Assembly: GCA_017508425.1 (NCBI GenBank)
Contig: JAFVYZ010000045.1
Span: 1 to 64,000 of the forward strand
Reading direction: 5' to 3'
Source of the DNA: Clostridia bacterium
Lineage (GTDB): Bacteria; Bacillota; Clostridia; Oscillospirales; CAG-272
Length of the DNA stretch: 64,000 nucleotides
Shown here: positions 44,829-53,448 of the stretch, piece after piece
Numbering within the stretch: position 1 is the stretch's first letter
Layout: each line of letters opens with the position of its first letter
The notes under the pieces: generated by a model
Database searches by the model: none
What the model saw: the letters and a program-made list of their open reading frames with translations, nothing else
What the model was told of the DNA's origin: nothing
Made by a program: the position numbers and the translations under genes

Positions 44829-45434
44829 TTAATTTCTTTTTGCCAATACCTTATCAACAAGACCGTAAGCGAGCGCCTGCTCGGCCGTCATAAAGTTATC
44901 ACGGTCGGTATCGCGTGCGATCTCCTCAATGGTCTTACCGGTATTCTCGGCAAGGATGCGATTGAGTGTGTCGCGTGTGCGAAGAATCAAGTCGGCTTGG
45001 ATCTTAATATCCGAGGCCTGACCGCGTGCGCCGCCAAGAGGCTGGTGGATCATGATCTCGCTGTTGGGAAGTGCAAGTCGCTTACCCTTGGTGCCTGCGG
45101 ACAAAAGGAATGCGCCCATGGATGCCGCCATACCGATGCAGATGGTCGATACGTCGCATTTGATGTAATTCATCGTATCGTAAATGGCCATGCCTGCCGT
45201 CACCGATCCGCCGGGACTGTTGATGTAAAAGCAAATATCCTTGTCGGGATCCTGCGCCTCGAGAAAGAGCATTTGTGCTACCACAAGAGAAGCGGTGGTA
45301 TCGTTCACCTCATCGGACAGGAAAATGATGCGGTCGTTGAGAAGTCGCGAAAAAATGTCATAAGAACGCTCGCCGCGTCCGGTTTGCTCCACAACCATGG
45401 GAACAAGGGCGTTGTTACGGAAAAAATCCATCAT
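44829..45434 (-). CDS. clpP: ClpP, Clp protease proteolytic subunit
   Basis: A 201-residue serine protease that forms the 14-mer chamber. Catalytic Ser105 lies in [17 protein letters not shown] and His130 in [11 protein letters not shown]; the Asp is in the TDRDNFM region. Its start follows a typical CGGAGG site. It stands between tig and clpX, the usual tig-clpP-clpX order. Confidence 0.96.
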   Translation of the reverse strand: MMDFFRNNALVPMVVEQTGRGERSYDIFSRLLNDRIIFLSDEVNDTTASLVVAQMLFLEAQDPDKDICFYINSPGGSVTAGMAIYDTMNYIKCDVSTICIGMAASMGAFLLSAGTKGKRLALPNSEIMIHQPLGGARGQASDIKIQADLILRTRDTLNRILAENTGKTIEEIARDTDRDNFMTAEQALAYGLVDKVLAKRN

Positions 45435-45478
45435 AATTCTTTCAAAACCTCCGTTTTTTGATATTTTGAGTATAGAGC

Positions 45479-45510
45479 CTTATAGCCGCGGCATTTGCCG
45501 CGGCTATAAG
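45479..45510. repeat. 15-bp perfect stem between tig and clpP
   Basis: CTTATAGCCGCGGCA (45479-45493) and its exact inverse complement (45496-45510) are separated by two T residues. The GC-rich stem has no U-run on the minus strand, so it is more likely an RNA-processing or stability element than a terminator. Confidence 0.6.
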
Positions 45511-45522
45511 CTTATCGAGGAA

Positions 45523-46908
45523 TTACGCCTCGGTCTTTTCTTCGATTTCTTCAGCCGGTGCAGCGGCCTTTTTGGGAGCAGCCTTCTTGGTGCCGGTCGA
45601 TTTCTTCGCAGGAGCCTTCTTGGGCTTCTCATCGGTCACAACGGCGTTCTCGCGTACGAGATCCATAGCCTTCTTCACTCTCATATCGTCGCTGATCGCG
45701 TCGGTGGGAAGGCTTGCCTTCACCTGGTCGACAGGCATATTATATGCCGCGGCGATGCGATCGTATTCAGCGTTGATATCCTCTTCGGTCGCCTCGACCT
45801 TTTCAAGCTCGGCGATCTTCTCAAGTGCAAGACGTGCCTTTACCTGACGCTCAGCCTGAGGGCGGAACTCCTCACGCATCTTTTCAAGGGTCATACCGGT
45901 ATATTTCATATAGGTGTTGAGATCAAGACCGGACATACGCAGGCGGTTGTCGTAATCGCGCAGAAAGTTCTCGGTCTCAGCCTCAAACATGGGAGCGGGG
46001 ATATCTGCTTCCATCTTTTCAATGAGCGTTTCAACGAGCTGCTCTCCGATGGCAGCCTCAGAAGCATCCGCGTGTCTCTTCTCGATTTTTGCCTTGATGT
46101 CTGCCTTGTATTCGGCAAACGTATCAAATTCCGAAACGTCCTTGGCAAAATCATCGTCAAGCTCGGGAAGCTCGACACGAGTGAGCGCGTGGATCTTGCA
46201 CTTGAAGGTAGCCTCCTTACCGGCAAGGTCAGCGGAATGGTACTCGGTGGGGAAGGTCACGTTTACATCGAACTCATCGTCAACCTTGTGGCCAACGATC
46301 TGCTCTTCAAAACCGGGGATAAAGGTGTTCGAGCCAAGCTTCAGGGCATAATCCTCACCCTTGCCGCCATCGAATGCCTTACCGTCGCAAAAGCCCTCGT
46401 AATCAATCACAGCCGTATCGCCCATCTCTGCGGCGCGGCCCATAACCTCAGCCTCGCGAGAGTTGCGCTCGCGCACGGTGTTGATCTCAGCATCCACCTC
46501 TTCATCGGTTACAGGTGCTACGTTACGGGTAGCGGCAAGACCGAGATAATCAGTAATCTGAACGTCGGGCTTAACAAAGACCTTCGCAGAGAGCACAAGG
46601 CCGTTGTCATCGATCGAAACAACGTCAAAATCGGGCTGTGCCACGGGAGTGATGCCGGCCTCTTCTACGGCCTCGGTGTAAGCACCGGGAATAATATCGT
46701 TAATTGCGGTTTCATAGAACACGCCCTTGCCGTACATCTTCTCAATGATCGAGCGGGGAGCCTTACCCTTGCGGAAACCGGGCACGCTGATCTTTTTGCC
46801 TTCCTTTTGATATGCCTTGGTTACGGCAGCCTCAAAAGTCGCCTGGTCAACCGAGATCTCAAGCTCGTATTTGCTGTTCTCGATTTTTTCAGCCTTCAAC
46901 AATTTCAT
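45523..46908 (-). CDS. tig: Trigger factor
   Basis: A 461-residue ribosome-associated chaperone. The ribosome-binding domain has the signature PGFRKGKAPRSIIEKMYGK, the PPIase domain follows (GDTAVIDYEGFCDGKAFDGG), then the helical C-domain. After residue 420 there is a Lys/Ala/Pro-rich tail (KKAPAKKSTGTKKAAPKKAA) ending in an acidic run, which is not part of the core fold. The start is ATG 46908 with GGAGGAAG upstream. A consensus promoter is at 46949. Confidence 0.95.
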   Translation of the reverse strand: MKLLKAEKIENSKYELEISVDQATFEAAVTKAYQKEGKKISVPGFRKGKAPRSIIEKMYGKGVFYETAINDIIPGAYTEAVEEAGITPVAQPDFDVVSIDDNGLVLSAKVFVKPDVQITDYLGLAATRNVAPVTDEEVDAEINTVRERNSREAEVMGRAAEMGDTAVIDYEGFCDGKAFDGGKGEDYALKLGSNTFIPGFEEQIVGHKVDDEFDVNVTFPTEYHSADLAGKEATFKCKIHALTRVELPELDDDFAKDVSEFDTFAEYKADIKAKIEKRHADASEAAIGEQLVETLIEKMEADIPAPMFEAETENFLRDYDNRLRMSGLDLNTYMKYTGMTLEKMREEFRPQAERQVKARLALEKIAELEKVEATEEDINAEYDRIAAAYNMPVDQVKASLPTDAISDDMRVKKAMDLVRENAVVTDEKPKKAPAKKSTGTKKAAPKKAAAPAEEIEEKTEA

Positions 46909-46948
46909 TTTTTCTTCCTCCAAAGATTGAAAAATTCACACAAAGTAT

Positions 46949-46977
46949 ATTGTAACGATTTTACTTGAATTTGTCAA
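46949..46977 (-). promoter_or_regulatory. Sigma-A-type promoter of tig-clpP-clpX
   Basis: Minus strand TTGACA (46972-46977), 17-bp spacer, TACAAT (46949-46954), 41 bp before tig. No CtsR-type operator is evident nearby. Confidence 0.8.
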
Positions 46978-47004
46978 GTGTTTTCTACAAAATAATATAT
47001 TATA

Positions 47005-47742
47005 TTACGCATTTTCCGAGGGTAAGATGCGACGGGGATAAAAATCCAAATAATCCGACGAGATCAGGGAGAGCTCGAGGTCGCCCGCCTTTTGCATTTG
47101 AGGCACGTTATATTTGCCGTGAATGTGTCCGAAATAACAACGCTTCACGCCGTATTCGTTCATTAGATCGAGCATTTCTTGTGAAATAAATTCGCCAAAC
47201 AGGGGCGGGAAGTGCAAAAAGACCACGATCTCTTTGTTTTCGTGCTCGCCCACCTGAAGACGCTTGGCTGCATCAAGGCTCAGCTTAAGTCGCTCGCGCT
47301 CGCGGTTTGAGATCTTTTCATAATCGACCTCTCCAACCGTGATCTGCTGTGTTTTTTCGAGAAACCAGCCGCGCGTGCCACACACGATAAAATCCTCTAC
47401 CACGTAGGCATTGTTGTAGAGCAAGGATAACGTATGAAAGCCGCATTCCTCAAAAAAACGGTTGCATTTGGTGGCAGTATCCCACCAAAAATCATGATTG
47501 CCCTTGCCAAGGAGCTTTTTGCCGGGCAAAGCATCAAGAAATGCAAAGTCAAGGCGTGCCCCCTCGAGATTCATTGCCCAGGAAATATCGCCCGGTATCA
47601 CCACGGTATCATTCTCACGCACCACGCGGCGCCAGCGATCGGCAATTTTTTTCATATAATCCTGCCATCTTGCACCAAACACGTCCATAGGGTGATCCTG
47701 AGCACCGGACAAATGCAAATCGGCTATGGTAAAGAGTGCCAT
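47005..47742 (-). CDS. Calcineurin-like metallophosphoesterase
   Basis: A 245-residue two-metal phosphoesterase: IADLHLSG (first metal Asp/His), VIPGDISW, LLGKGNHDFWW, and later VVFLHFPPLF and CYFGHIHGKYN, which together form the five metal-binding blocks. Substrate unknown. ATG 47742 has AAAGGAGGGTGA upstream. It is divergent from the DUF1540 gene. Confidence 0.88.
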   Translation of the reverse strand: MALFTIADLHLSGAQDHPMDVFGARWQDYMKKIADRWRRVVRENDTVVIPGDISWAMNLEGARLDFAFLDALPGKKLLGKGNHDFWWDTATKCNRFFEECGFHTLSLLYNNAYVVEDFIVCGTRGWFLEKTQQITVGEVDYEKISNRERERLKLSLDAAKRLQVGEHENKEIVVFLHFPPLFGEFISQEMLDLMNEYGVKRCYFGHIHGKYNVPQMQKAGDLELSLISSDYLDFYPRRILPSENA

Positions 47743-47827
47743 ACTCACCCTCCTTTCTTTTTGAACGTATAAAAGGGAAGAAAAAGCGCATACTGATACT
47801 ATCCCCTTGAAAGGAGAGTATAGAAAA

Positions 47828-48007
47828 ATGGAAAAAATGAATGGATGCTGCGAAAACATCAATCAGGGCATTACCTGTGATGTGAAGAACTGCCAATACC
47901 ACGAGGGCGACTGCCATTGCACGGCAAAAAAGATTGCCGTAGGCCCTAGCTTTGCTGCCTCGAGCACTGACACCGTATGCGCTACGTTTAAGCCCAAAAA
48001 GGACTAA
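47828..48007 (+). CDS. DUF1540 domain protein
   Basis: A 59-residue Cys-rich protein with one DUF1540 domain: ITCDVKNCQYHEGDCHCTAKKI then a second short strand segment ending TVCATF. Six or more cysteines suggest metal binding. DUF1540 proteins are common in clostridia and some are spore-associated; the exact role is not known. The ATG has GGAGAG about ten bases upstream, and a clean terminator follows. Confidence 0.88.
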   Translation: MEKMNGCCENINQGITCDVKNCQYHEGDCHCTAKKIAVGPSFAASSTDTVCATFKPKKD

Positions 48008-48024
48008 TTTTATTTAAATCAAGG

Positions 48025-48055
48025 AAGTTGCCCGTTTTTCGGGCAACTTTTTTAT
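48025..48055 (+). terminator. Terminator after the DUF1540 gene
   Basis: AAGTTGCCCG and CGGGCAACTT form a 10-bp stem with a T5 loop, followed by TTTTATTTT. It overlaps the stop end of the convergent thrC gene. Confidence 0.8.
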
Positions 48056-49536
48056 TTTCCGAGATAAGCGAACATGGTAGCAGGCATATCCCGACTTTCG
48101 ATGACATCGGTAAAGCGTACTTGGCGCTCGGCAATGCCGCGAAGGGGATACGTGATCTCAACGCCGGTTCTCATCGAGAGCTCATCAAGTGCCCCAAGCG
48201 GTGAGGTGGGAGTACGATCGGTAAGTGCCGTATAAACATCGGCGGCAAACTTGTAGGGGCTTGCGGTCGAGGCCACCACCATCGGCTTTTTATCGCCCGT
48301 TTTGGTTTGATAATCCTTAGCGGCCGATACCGCCACAGCGGTGTGCGTATCAATCAAATATCCATACTCATCCATCGTATCGCGAATGGTCTTGGCGGTT
48401 GCCTGCTCGTCGGCGTAATAACCTGCGAAATGCGCGTCGATCACGCTCTTGGTGGCCGCATCAACGGTGTAAGCACCCGTTTCATTGAGCGATCTCATAT
48501 AAGCCGCCGTCTTTTCCGCGCCTGCGGCAAAGTAAAGCAAACGCTCAAGATTGCTTGAAATCAGGATGTCCATAGAAGGAGACATCGTGAGATAGAAATC
48601 GCGATTTCGATCGTAGGTGCCGGTTTCCAGGAAATCGGTCAAAATATTGTTTTTGTTCGAGGCACAAACCAAACGGTCGATCGGCAAGCCCATCCGTTTG
48701 GCAAGATATGCAGCAAAAATGTTGCCGAAGTTGCCCGTGGGTACGGTTACGTTAATGAGATCGCCGTATTTGATCTCGCCTGAGTTTAAAAGATCGCAGT
48801 AGGCCGACACATAATACACGATCTGAGGAGCAAGGCGCCCCCAGTTGATGGAATTTGCCGAGGAAAGGAAATATCCCTTCTTGTCAAGATCCTTGGCGAT
48901 CTCCGAATCCGAGAAGATCTTCTTCACGCCGGTTTGCGCGTCGTCGAAGTTGCCCTTGATGGCCGTTACGTTGACATTGGCCCCCGTTTGAGTCTGCATT
49001 TGCAGCTTTTGTACGGTGCTCACACCGTCAACAGGGTAAAATACCATCATTTTGATACGTTCAATATCCTTGTAGCCCTCCAGTGCGGCCTTGCCGGTAT
49101 CGCCCGAGGTTGCCACTAAAATCAGCGCCGTGCGATCCTCACCCGTTTTTACCAAAGCGCGCGACAAAAGGCGGGGCATGATCTGAAGCGCCATATCCTT
49201 AAAGGCCGCCGTCGGGCCGTGCCAAAGCTCCATCACGTGCAGGGAATCGTTTAACTTATGTAAGGGTGCGGCGCCTCCGACAAAGGATTTGGGTGCGTAA
49301 GCCGCCTTACAATCAGCGAGCAGCTCCTCGGCGGTATAATCTGTCAAAAATTTGCCGAGAATGGTCGCGGCGCGAGCAGGGTAATCCATTGCGCACAGGG
49401 CCTCCACATCGGCACGGGTCAGTTGGGGGATCGTTTCGGGCACAAAAAGGCCACCGTCAGCGGCAAGACCTTGCTTGATAACCTGGGCCGCAGACAGCTT
49501 GGCGGCGCTTTGATCTCGTGTACTTTGAAATTTCAT
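48052..49536 (-). CDS. thrC: Threonine synthase
   Basis: A 494-residue PLP enzyme converting O-phosphohomoserine to threonine. The PLP lysine is Lys113 in ELWHGPTAAFKDMALQ; VATSGDTGKAALEG and VTVPTGNFGNIFAAYLAKRMGLP bind cofactor phosphate and substrate. The length fits the long (fungal/bacterial ThrC-2) type. It is the last gene of the apgM-lepB-rbgA-rnhB-yraN-thrC unit. ATG has AAAGGAG. Confidence 0.95.
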   Translation of the reverse strand: MKFQSTRDQSAAKLSAAQVIKQGLAADGGLFVPETIPQLTRADVEALCAMDYPARAATILGKFLTDYTAEELLADCKAAYAPKSFVGGAAPLHKLNDSLHVMELWHGPTAAFKDMALQIMPRLLSRALVKTGEDRTALILVATSGDTGKAALEGYKDIERIKMMVFYPVDGVSTVQKLQMQTQTGANVNVTAIKGNFDDAQTGVKKIFSDSEIAKDLDKKGYFLSSANSINWGRLAPQIVYYVSAYCDLLNSGEIKYGDLINVTVPTGNFGNIFAAYLAKRMGLPIDRLVCASNKNNILTDFLETGTYDRNRDFYLTMSPSMDILISSNLERLLYFAAGAEKTAAYMRSLNETGAYTVDAATKSVIDAHFAGYYADEQATAKTIRDTMDEYGYLIDTHTAVAVSAAKDYQTKTGDKKPMVVASTASPYKFAADVYTALTDRTPTSPLGALDELSMRTGVEITYPLRGIAERQVRFTDVIESRDMPATMFAYLGK

Positions 49537-49564
49537 ATTGAGCTCCTTTTGTATGTGCTAATTA

Positions 49565-49969
49565 TTATCTTCTTATATTGGCATTTGCCCCAAAGGCATC
49601 GGGGATATGATTGATTTTAACAGGGCGCAGTCGCTTTTCACGGTCAAGATAGACCTCCACCACATCAAAGCGCGGGGCAAGAGATGTTTTATATTCCTTT
49701 AAAAAAGCCATAGCAGCCATGACAGTATGTACACGCTTTGCGCGATCTACCGCATCTGCAGGGCGTGAAAGAGGAAGCTTTTCTCCCAAAAAGGTCCTGG
49801 TCTTAACCTCCACGAATACAATATGCTGCTTATCCTTTACCACAAGGTCCAGCTCCTGCTTGCCAAAATGGCAATTACGCGCCACTAAGCGGAAGCCGGA
49901 GCGCCGCAAAAATCGTGCCGCTGTGCGCTCACCACGTCGCCCGATCTCTTGCTTTGTATACTCTCGCAT
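49565..49969 (-). CDS. yraN: YraN/UPF0102 family protein
   Basis: A 134-residue protein of the YraN family with a restriction-endonuclease-like fold. IGRRGERTAARFL opens it and the PD-(D/E)xK-type core is QELDLVVKDKQHIVFVEVKTR, with Glu39, Asp41, Glu54 and Lys56. The usual G-G/E-x-D-L-I is here KQELDLVV. Nuclease activity is unproven. It lies one base after rnhB. Confidence 0.9.
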   Translation of the reverse strand: MREYTKQEIGRRGERTAARFLRRSGFRLVARNCHFGKQELDLVVKDKQHIVFVEVKTRTFLGEKLPLSRPADAVDRAKRVHTVMAAMAFLKEYKTSLAPRFDVVEVYLDREKRLRPVKINHIPDAFGANANIRR

Positions 49970-49970
49970 A

Positions 49971-50573
49971 TCAATCGTTATCTAAAAAACGGATGAATTT
50001 TTTGCGGTAGATCTCACAAGGACCGTATGTTCGCAAAGCATCCATATGTGCCTTGGTACCATAGCCCTTGTGCTTGGCGATCCCGTATTCGGGATGAGCC
50101 GCATCAAGCTCCAGGCAAAGTCGGTCACGCGTCACCTTCGCAAGGATTGAGGCTGCGGCAATGCTTGGCGATACGGCATCGCCGTGTACCACGGCACGAC
50201 ATGGAATGGTAAAGCCTCTGGTCTGATTGCCGTCAATGAGGGCAAAATCCGCCTTGACGGAAAGTCCGTCAATCGCACGGCGCATGGCGTGCAGAGTCGT
50301 GGAAAGGATATCGGTCTCGTTGATCTCCTCAACGCTTCCGAGTACCACACAGTAAGCAATGGCTTTTTCGCAGATCTCATCATAGAGCTGCTCTCGCTTC
50401 TTTTCGGAAAGCTTTTTGGAGTCATTTAATCCCTCGATCACAAGACCGGTGGGTAAAATGCAGGCGGCCGCAGCAACCGGACCGCAAAGCGGTCCGCGGC
50501 CGGCCTCATCTACACCGCAAACGGCGGAATATCCTTCATTTTCAAGGGCGAGCTCAAGATCATAGGTCAACAT
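49971..50573 (-). CDS. rnhB: Ribonuclease HII
   Basis: A 200-residue RNase HII that removes RNA and single ribonucleotides from DNA. The catalytic residues are in VCGVDEAGRGPLCGPV (Asp22, Glu23), with further acids in ALIDGNQT and ELDAAHPEYGIAKHKGYGTKAH (LDAAHPEYGIAKHKGYGT). Its ATG overlaps the rbgA stop (TAATG). Confidence 0.95.
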   Translation of the reverse strand: MLTYDLELALENEGYSAVCGVDEAGRGPLCGPVAAAACILPTGLVIEGLNDSKKLSEKKREQLYDEICEKAIAYCVVLGSVEEINETDILSTTLHAMRRAIDGLSVKADFALIDGNQTRGFTIPCRAVVHGDAVSPSIAAASILAKVTRDRLCLELDAAHPEYGIAKHKGYGTKAHMDALRTYGPCEIYRKKFIRFLDND

Positions 50574-51451
50574 TATTGCACCCCCTTCGGAAAGGCATCA
50601 AGTGTGATGCGACCGATCTTGGCCGCGCGGAATTCATCCAAAAGGGTGTTGGCGGTGCGCTCGGTGTTTACCTCGCCGCCTCCCACCAAAAATCCGCGGC
50701 GACGGCCGATCGCCTCAAAAAGATCATAATCGCTCATTTCACCTTCAAGAATCGTTGCATCGAGCTTATAGCGTGCGGCAAGGAGTGAAGGATATCTACG
50801 GCGAAGCTTGGAAACCAAAGCCACCGCCAAGGTCTCGATCTCTACAACATCATCCTTGATCGCACCCGTAATGGCAAGATTTTCGCCCGTGGCCCGGTCA
50901 TCAAAGCGCGGCCAAAGCACGCCGGGCATGTCCATAAGATCAAGCCCCTCCTTGGTCGTGACCCACTGCGGTGCCACCGTGACACCGGGACGGTTCTCCA
51001 CCTTGGCTTTTTTGGTACCGCCAAGCAGGTTGATGAGGGATGATTTCCCGACGTTCGGAATCCCGACGACCATAGCCTTGAGCTTTCGGCCGTGCATACC
51101 TTTATCCTCATATCGCTTGATCTTATCGGCAAGAACGGTACGAATGGCCGGAAGCAGGCGATCCATGCCTTTTTTACTGATACAATCAAAGGGAATGCAA
51201 ATTTGACCCTCGCCCGTATAGTGACGTACCCATTTTTCGGTGGAAACGGGGTCAGCCAGCATGGATTTGTTGAGAAGCGTTACGAGCGGCTTGCCCTCGA
51301 CCAGGCGCATGATTTCGGGATTTCTTGAGCTTTGGGGAATGCGCGCATCCAAAAGCTCGATCACTATATCAACGTTTTTCAGGTTTTCTCCGATCAGGCG
51401 GCGCGTTTTCGCCATATGCCCCGGAAACCATTGAATAATATCGGTTGGCAT
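50573..51451 (-). CDS. rbgA: Ribosome biogenesis GTPase RbgA/YlqF
   Basis: A 292-residue circularly permuted GTPase needed for late 50S assembly. The permuted order is visible: G4 (LLNKSMLADP, residues 59-68), G1 P-loop GIPNVGKSSL (130-139), G2 (PGVTVAPQW) and G3 DMPGVLWP. In G4 the usual NKxD is NKSM, so the Asp that selects guanine is replaced by Met64; nucleotide specificity may be relaxed. It lies between lepB and rnhB, the usual Firmicute order. Confidence 0.94.
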   Translation of the reverse strand: MPTDIIQWFPGHMAKTRRLIGENLKNVDIVIELLDARIPQSSRNPEIMRLVEGKPLVTLLNKSMLADPVSTEKWVRHYTGEGQICIPFDCISKKGMDRLLPAIRTVLADKIKRYEDKGMHGRKLKAMVVGIPNVGKSSLINLLGGTKKAKVENRPGVTVAPQWVTTKEGLDLMDMPGVLWPRFDDRATGENLAITGAIKDDVVEIETLAVALVSKLRRRYPSLLAARYKLDATILEGEMSDYDLFEAIGRRRGFLVGGGEVNTERTANTLLDEFRAAKIGRITLDAFPKGVQ

Positions 51452-51459
51452 TTGTCACC

Positions 51460-52062
51460 TCATTTAAATACATGAAAGGGAGAAAGGCGCAATACGGCAC
51501 GGCCGAGCACGCAATTCTCATGGACCATACCGATATGCTCATTGCGACTGTCGGCGGAATTGTTTCGATTATCGCCCAAAACAAACAAGTGATGCTCAGG
51601 TACCGCAAAGATCTCAACGGTCTTACCCTCGGCCACCTCGTCAAAGGCACCGGTATCATAATAGGCGTATGCGCTTTCATCAAGCATCTCATTGGCCTCG
51701 AATGCATCGTCGTTTGAAACGTAAACCGCTTTGTTTAAATAGTCGATCTTCACAAACTGCCCCTCGGTCGCGATCACGCGCTTGACAATGGGCTTGTTAT
51801 AGTATTCCACGTCGGAATCCGACAGGTGAAAAACCACAATATCACCCGTTTCGGGCCGATAGAAGAAATCAGAAATAAGGAGCTTTTCGCCGTGCGTAAG
51901 TGTACGGTTCATGGAAGGGCCGTCCACCGAGCAAAGACGCAGGAAAAACGTCATCAAAAGGATCACAAACACCAACGCAAACACAAAAACCTCAACGTAT
52001 TCGATGAGATTGGCTGCAAAGCTCGATGTGGTATTTGCTTTTTGCGGCTTCTTGTTCGCCAT
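51460..52062 (-). CDS. lepB: Signal peptidase I
   Basis: A 200-residue type I signal peptidase. One N-terminal anchor (FVFALVFVILLMTFF), catalytic Ser50 in CSVDGPSMNRTL, Lys94 in IVKRVIATEG and the GDNRNNSADSR box are all present. A single anchor fits Gram-positive enzymes. It lies 23 bp after apgM and 9 bp before rbgA. Confidence 0.95.
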   Translation of the reverse strand: MANKKPQKANTTSSFAANLIEYVEVFVFALVFVILLMTFFLRLCSVDGPSMNRTLTHGEKLLISDFFYRPETGDIVVFHLSDSDVEYYNKPIVKRVIATEGQFVKIDYLNKAVYVSNDDAFEANEMLDESAYAYYDTGAFDEVAEGKTVEIFAVPEHHLFVLGDNRNNSADSRNEHIGMVHENCVLGRAVLRLSPFHVFK

Positions 52063-52084
52063 ATAAAACTCCTTTCCTTGAAAA

Positions 52085-53299
52085 TCAATTTGCGGTCATG
52101 ATCTCCATCAAACGATAGCCGTTGGCAAGATAATTGTTTTTTGCCGCTGCCGTTTCCTCGGTGAAGGTATCTACACCGGGGAGCACCGCCTCCGAATCAT
52201 AAATGAAAAAGGGAACCGGGGAAATGGTGTGCGTGCGAAGGCGCGTCGGGGTAGGATGATCGGGCAATACCATAACCTTAAAGGGCTCGCCGCATTCCTC
52301 AAGATAGGAAAGCACGGGAGCAAGGATCTCGGCGTCAATACGCTCGATCGAAATAACTTTATTATCAACCTCGGCACGGTGGCCGCATTCATCGGGACCC
52401 TCAACGTGTACGTAAACCAGCTCAATCCCCTCACGGAATGCCTCGATAGCCGCATCCGCCTTGCCCTTGTAGTTGGTGTGTACGTTACCCGTAGCACCCT
52501 CAACATCGATCGAACGCATGCCGGCACAAAGGCCAATGCCTTTGATGAGGTCCACGGCCGAAATAACAGCCCCAGAGAGGTTCCACTTATCGCTGAAAGA
52601 GGGAAGCTGGGGCTTTTTGCCGGGGCTCCAGAACCAAGCGGAGTTGGCAGGCTTCAAACCGCGCGCGCGGCGCGCCTCGTTGACGGGGTGATGATTGAGG
52701 ATCTCGAAGCTCTCCTTCATCATTTGATAAAATTCGGCGCCGCCGTTGTCCTCACGGGGCAAATACTCGCCAATGCGGCGGCCGAGAATATCGTGCGGAC
52801 GCATAAACTGATATTTGTCATCTCCGTTTTTGCGGATCAGGCAATGGCGATAGCTGACGCCCGTGTAAAAGTGGCGCTCATCGTTGCCAAAATGAGCTTG
52901 CAGGGCCTTGATGAGCTCATCGGCCTCGGCGGTAGTGATCTCGTCCGCACTGTGATCGAGGATGATCTTATCCTCGTAGGCCTCGCCCTCATCGGACAAG
53001 GTCACGACGTTGCAACGGTACGCCGTTTCGTCGGGCTGCATCTCAATGCCCATGCTGACCGCCTCAAGAGGGGAGCGGCCCTTGGAATAAATTTTAGGAT
53101 CGTACGAAAGAATGGCAAGATTGGCTGTATCGCTTTCAGGTACCATCCCTTCGGGGACGTTTGAAACCGTGCCGACAAGGGCCTTTTGGGCAAGCCCATC
53201 CATTACGGGCTTGACGGCCTTTTGCATGGGGGTTTTGTTGTCAAGAGCGGCGATGGGCTCATCGGCCATGCCGTCGGGAATTAAAACAAGATATTTCAT
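52085..53299 (-). CDS. apgM: ApgM-type phosphoglycerate mutase-like protein, possible homoserine kinase
   Basis: A 404-residue member of the archaeal-type cofactor-independent phosphoglycerate mutase family (alkaline phosphatase superfamily). It has LIPDGMAD with metal Asp9, VPESDTANLAILSYDP with the Ser56 nucleophile, VHVEGPDECGHRAEVDNKV and VLPDHPTPTRLRTHT. Some bacterial members of this family act as homoserine kinases. It begins the unit that ends with thrC, which uses the kinase's product, so that role is plausible; glycolytic mutase activity is the alternative. ATG follows a weak AGAGG site downstream of a 20-bp palindrome. Confidence 0.85.
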   Translation of the reverse strand: MKYLVLIPDGMADEPIAALDNKTPMQKAVKPVMDGLAQKALVGTVSNVPEGMVPESDTANLAILSYDPKIYSKGRSPLEAVSMGIEMQPDETAYRCNVVTLSDEGEAYEDKIILDHSADEITTAEADELIKALQAHFGNDERHFYTGVSYRHCLIRKNGDDKYQFMRPHDILGRRIGEYLPREDNGGAEFYQMMKESFEILNHHPVNEARRARGLKPANSAWFWSPGKKPQLPSFSDKWNLSGAVISAVDLIKGIGLCAGMRSIDVEGATGNVHTNYKGKADAAIEAFREGIELVYVHVEGPDECGHRAEVDNKVISIERIDAEILAPVLSYLEECGEPFKVMVLPDHPTPTRLRTHTISPVPFFIYDSEAVLPGVDTFTEETAAAKNNYLANGYRLMEIMTAN

Positions 53300-53314
53300 T
53301 TTTTACCTCTGGAT

Positions 53315-53334
53315 AACGCGCCCATGGGCGCGTT
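53315..53334. repeat. 20-bp palindrome in the apgM leader
   Basis: AACGCGCCCATGGGCGCGTT is a perfect palindrome between the apgM promoter and its ribosome-binding site. In the mRNA it would be a strong hairpin (loop CAUG or similar) without a U-run. It may protect the 5' end or regulate translation. Confidence 0.65.
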
Positions 53335-53353
53335 TAAATATTTATAATAACAT

Positions 53354-53382
53354 ATTATAGCATAAAATGTAGGGAAGGGCAA
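53354..53382 (-). promoter_or_regulatory. Sigma-A-type promoter of apgM-lepB-rbgA-rnhB-yraN-thrC
   Basis: Minus strand TTGCCC (53377-53382), 17-bp spacer, TATAAT (53354-53359). The leader is about 50 nt and holds the palindrome at 53315-53334. Confidence 0.7.
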
Positions 53383-53412
53383 CACCGAAACGCAGAATTT
53401 TCAAAAAAGCTG

Positions 53413-53440
53413 AAAAAAACGCCGCTGAAGCGGCGTTTTT
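53413..53440 (-). terminator. Terminator after the small gene at 53449-53874
   Basis: GCCGC and GCGGC close a short loop, extended by A/T pairs to AAAAAACGCCGCT and its complement; T-runs occur on both strands. It lies 8 bp after the stop of the minus-strand gene. Confidence 0.75.
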
Positions 53441-53448
53441 TGTAAAAA

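Noticed and set aside
45397-46968. 523-codon frame opposite tig
   Set aside because: It is the complement of the genuine trigger factor gene and has no ribosome-binding site or domain.
47761-47802. Sporulation sigma promoter for the DUF1540 gene
   Set aside because: Pieces resemble sigma-E/K or sigma-A elements but no pair has correct spacing.
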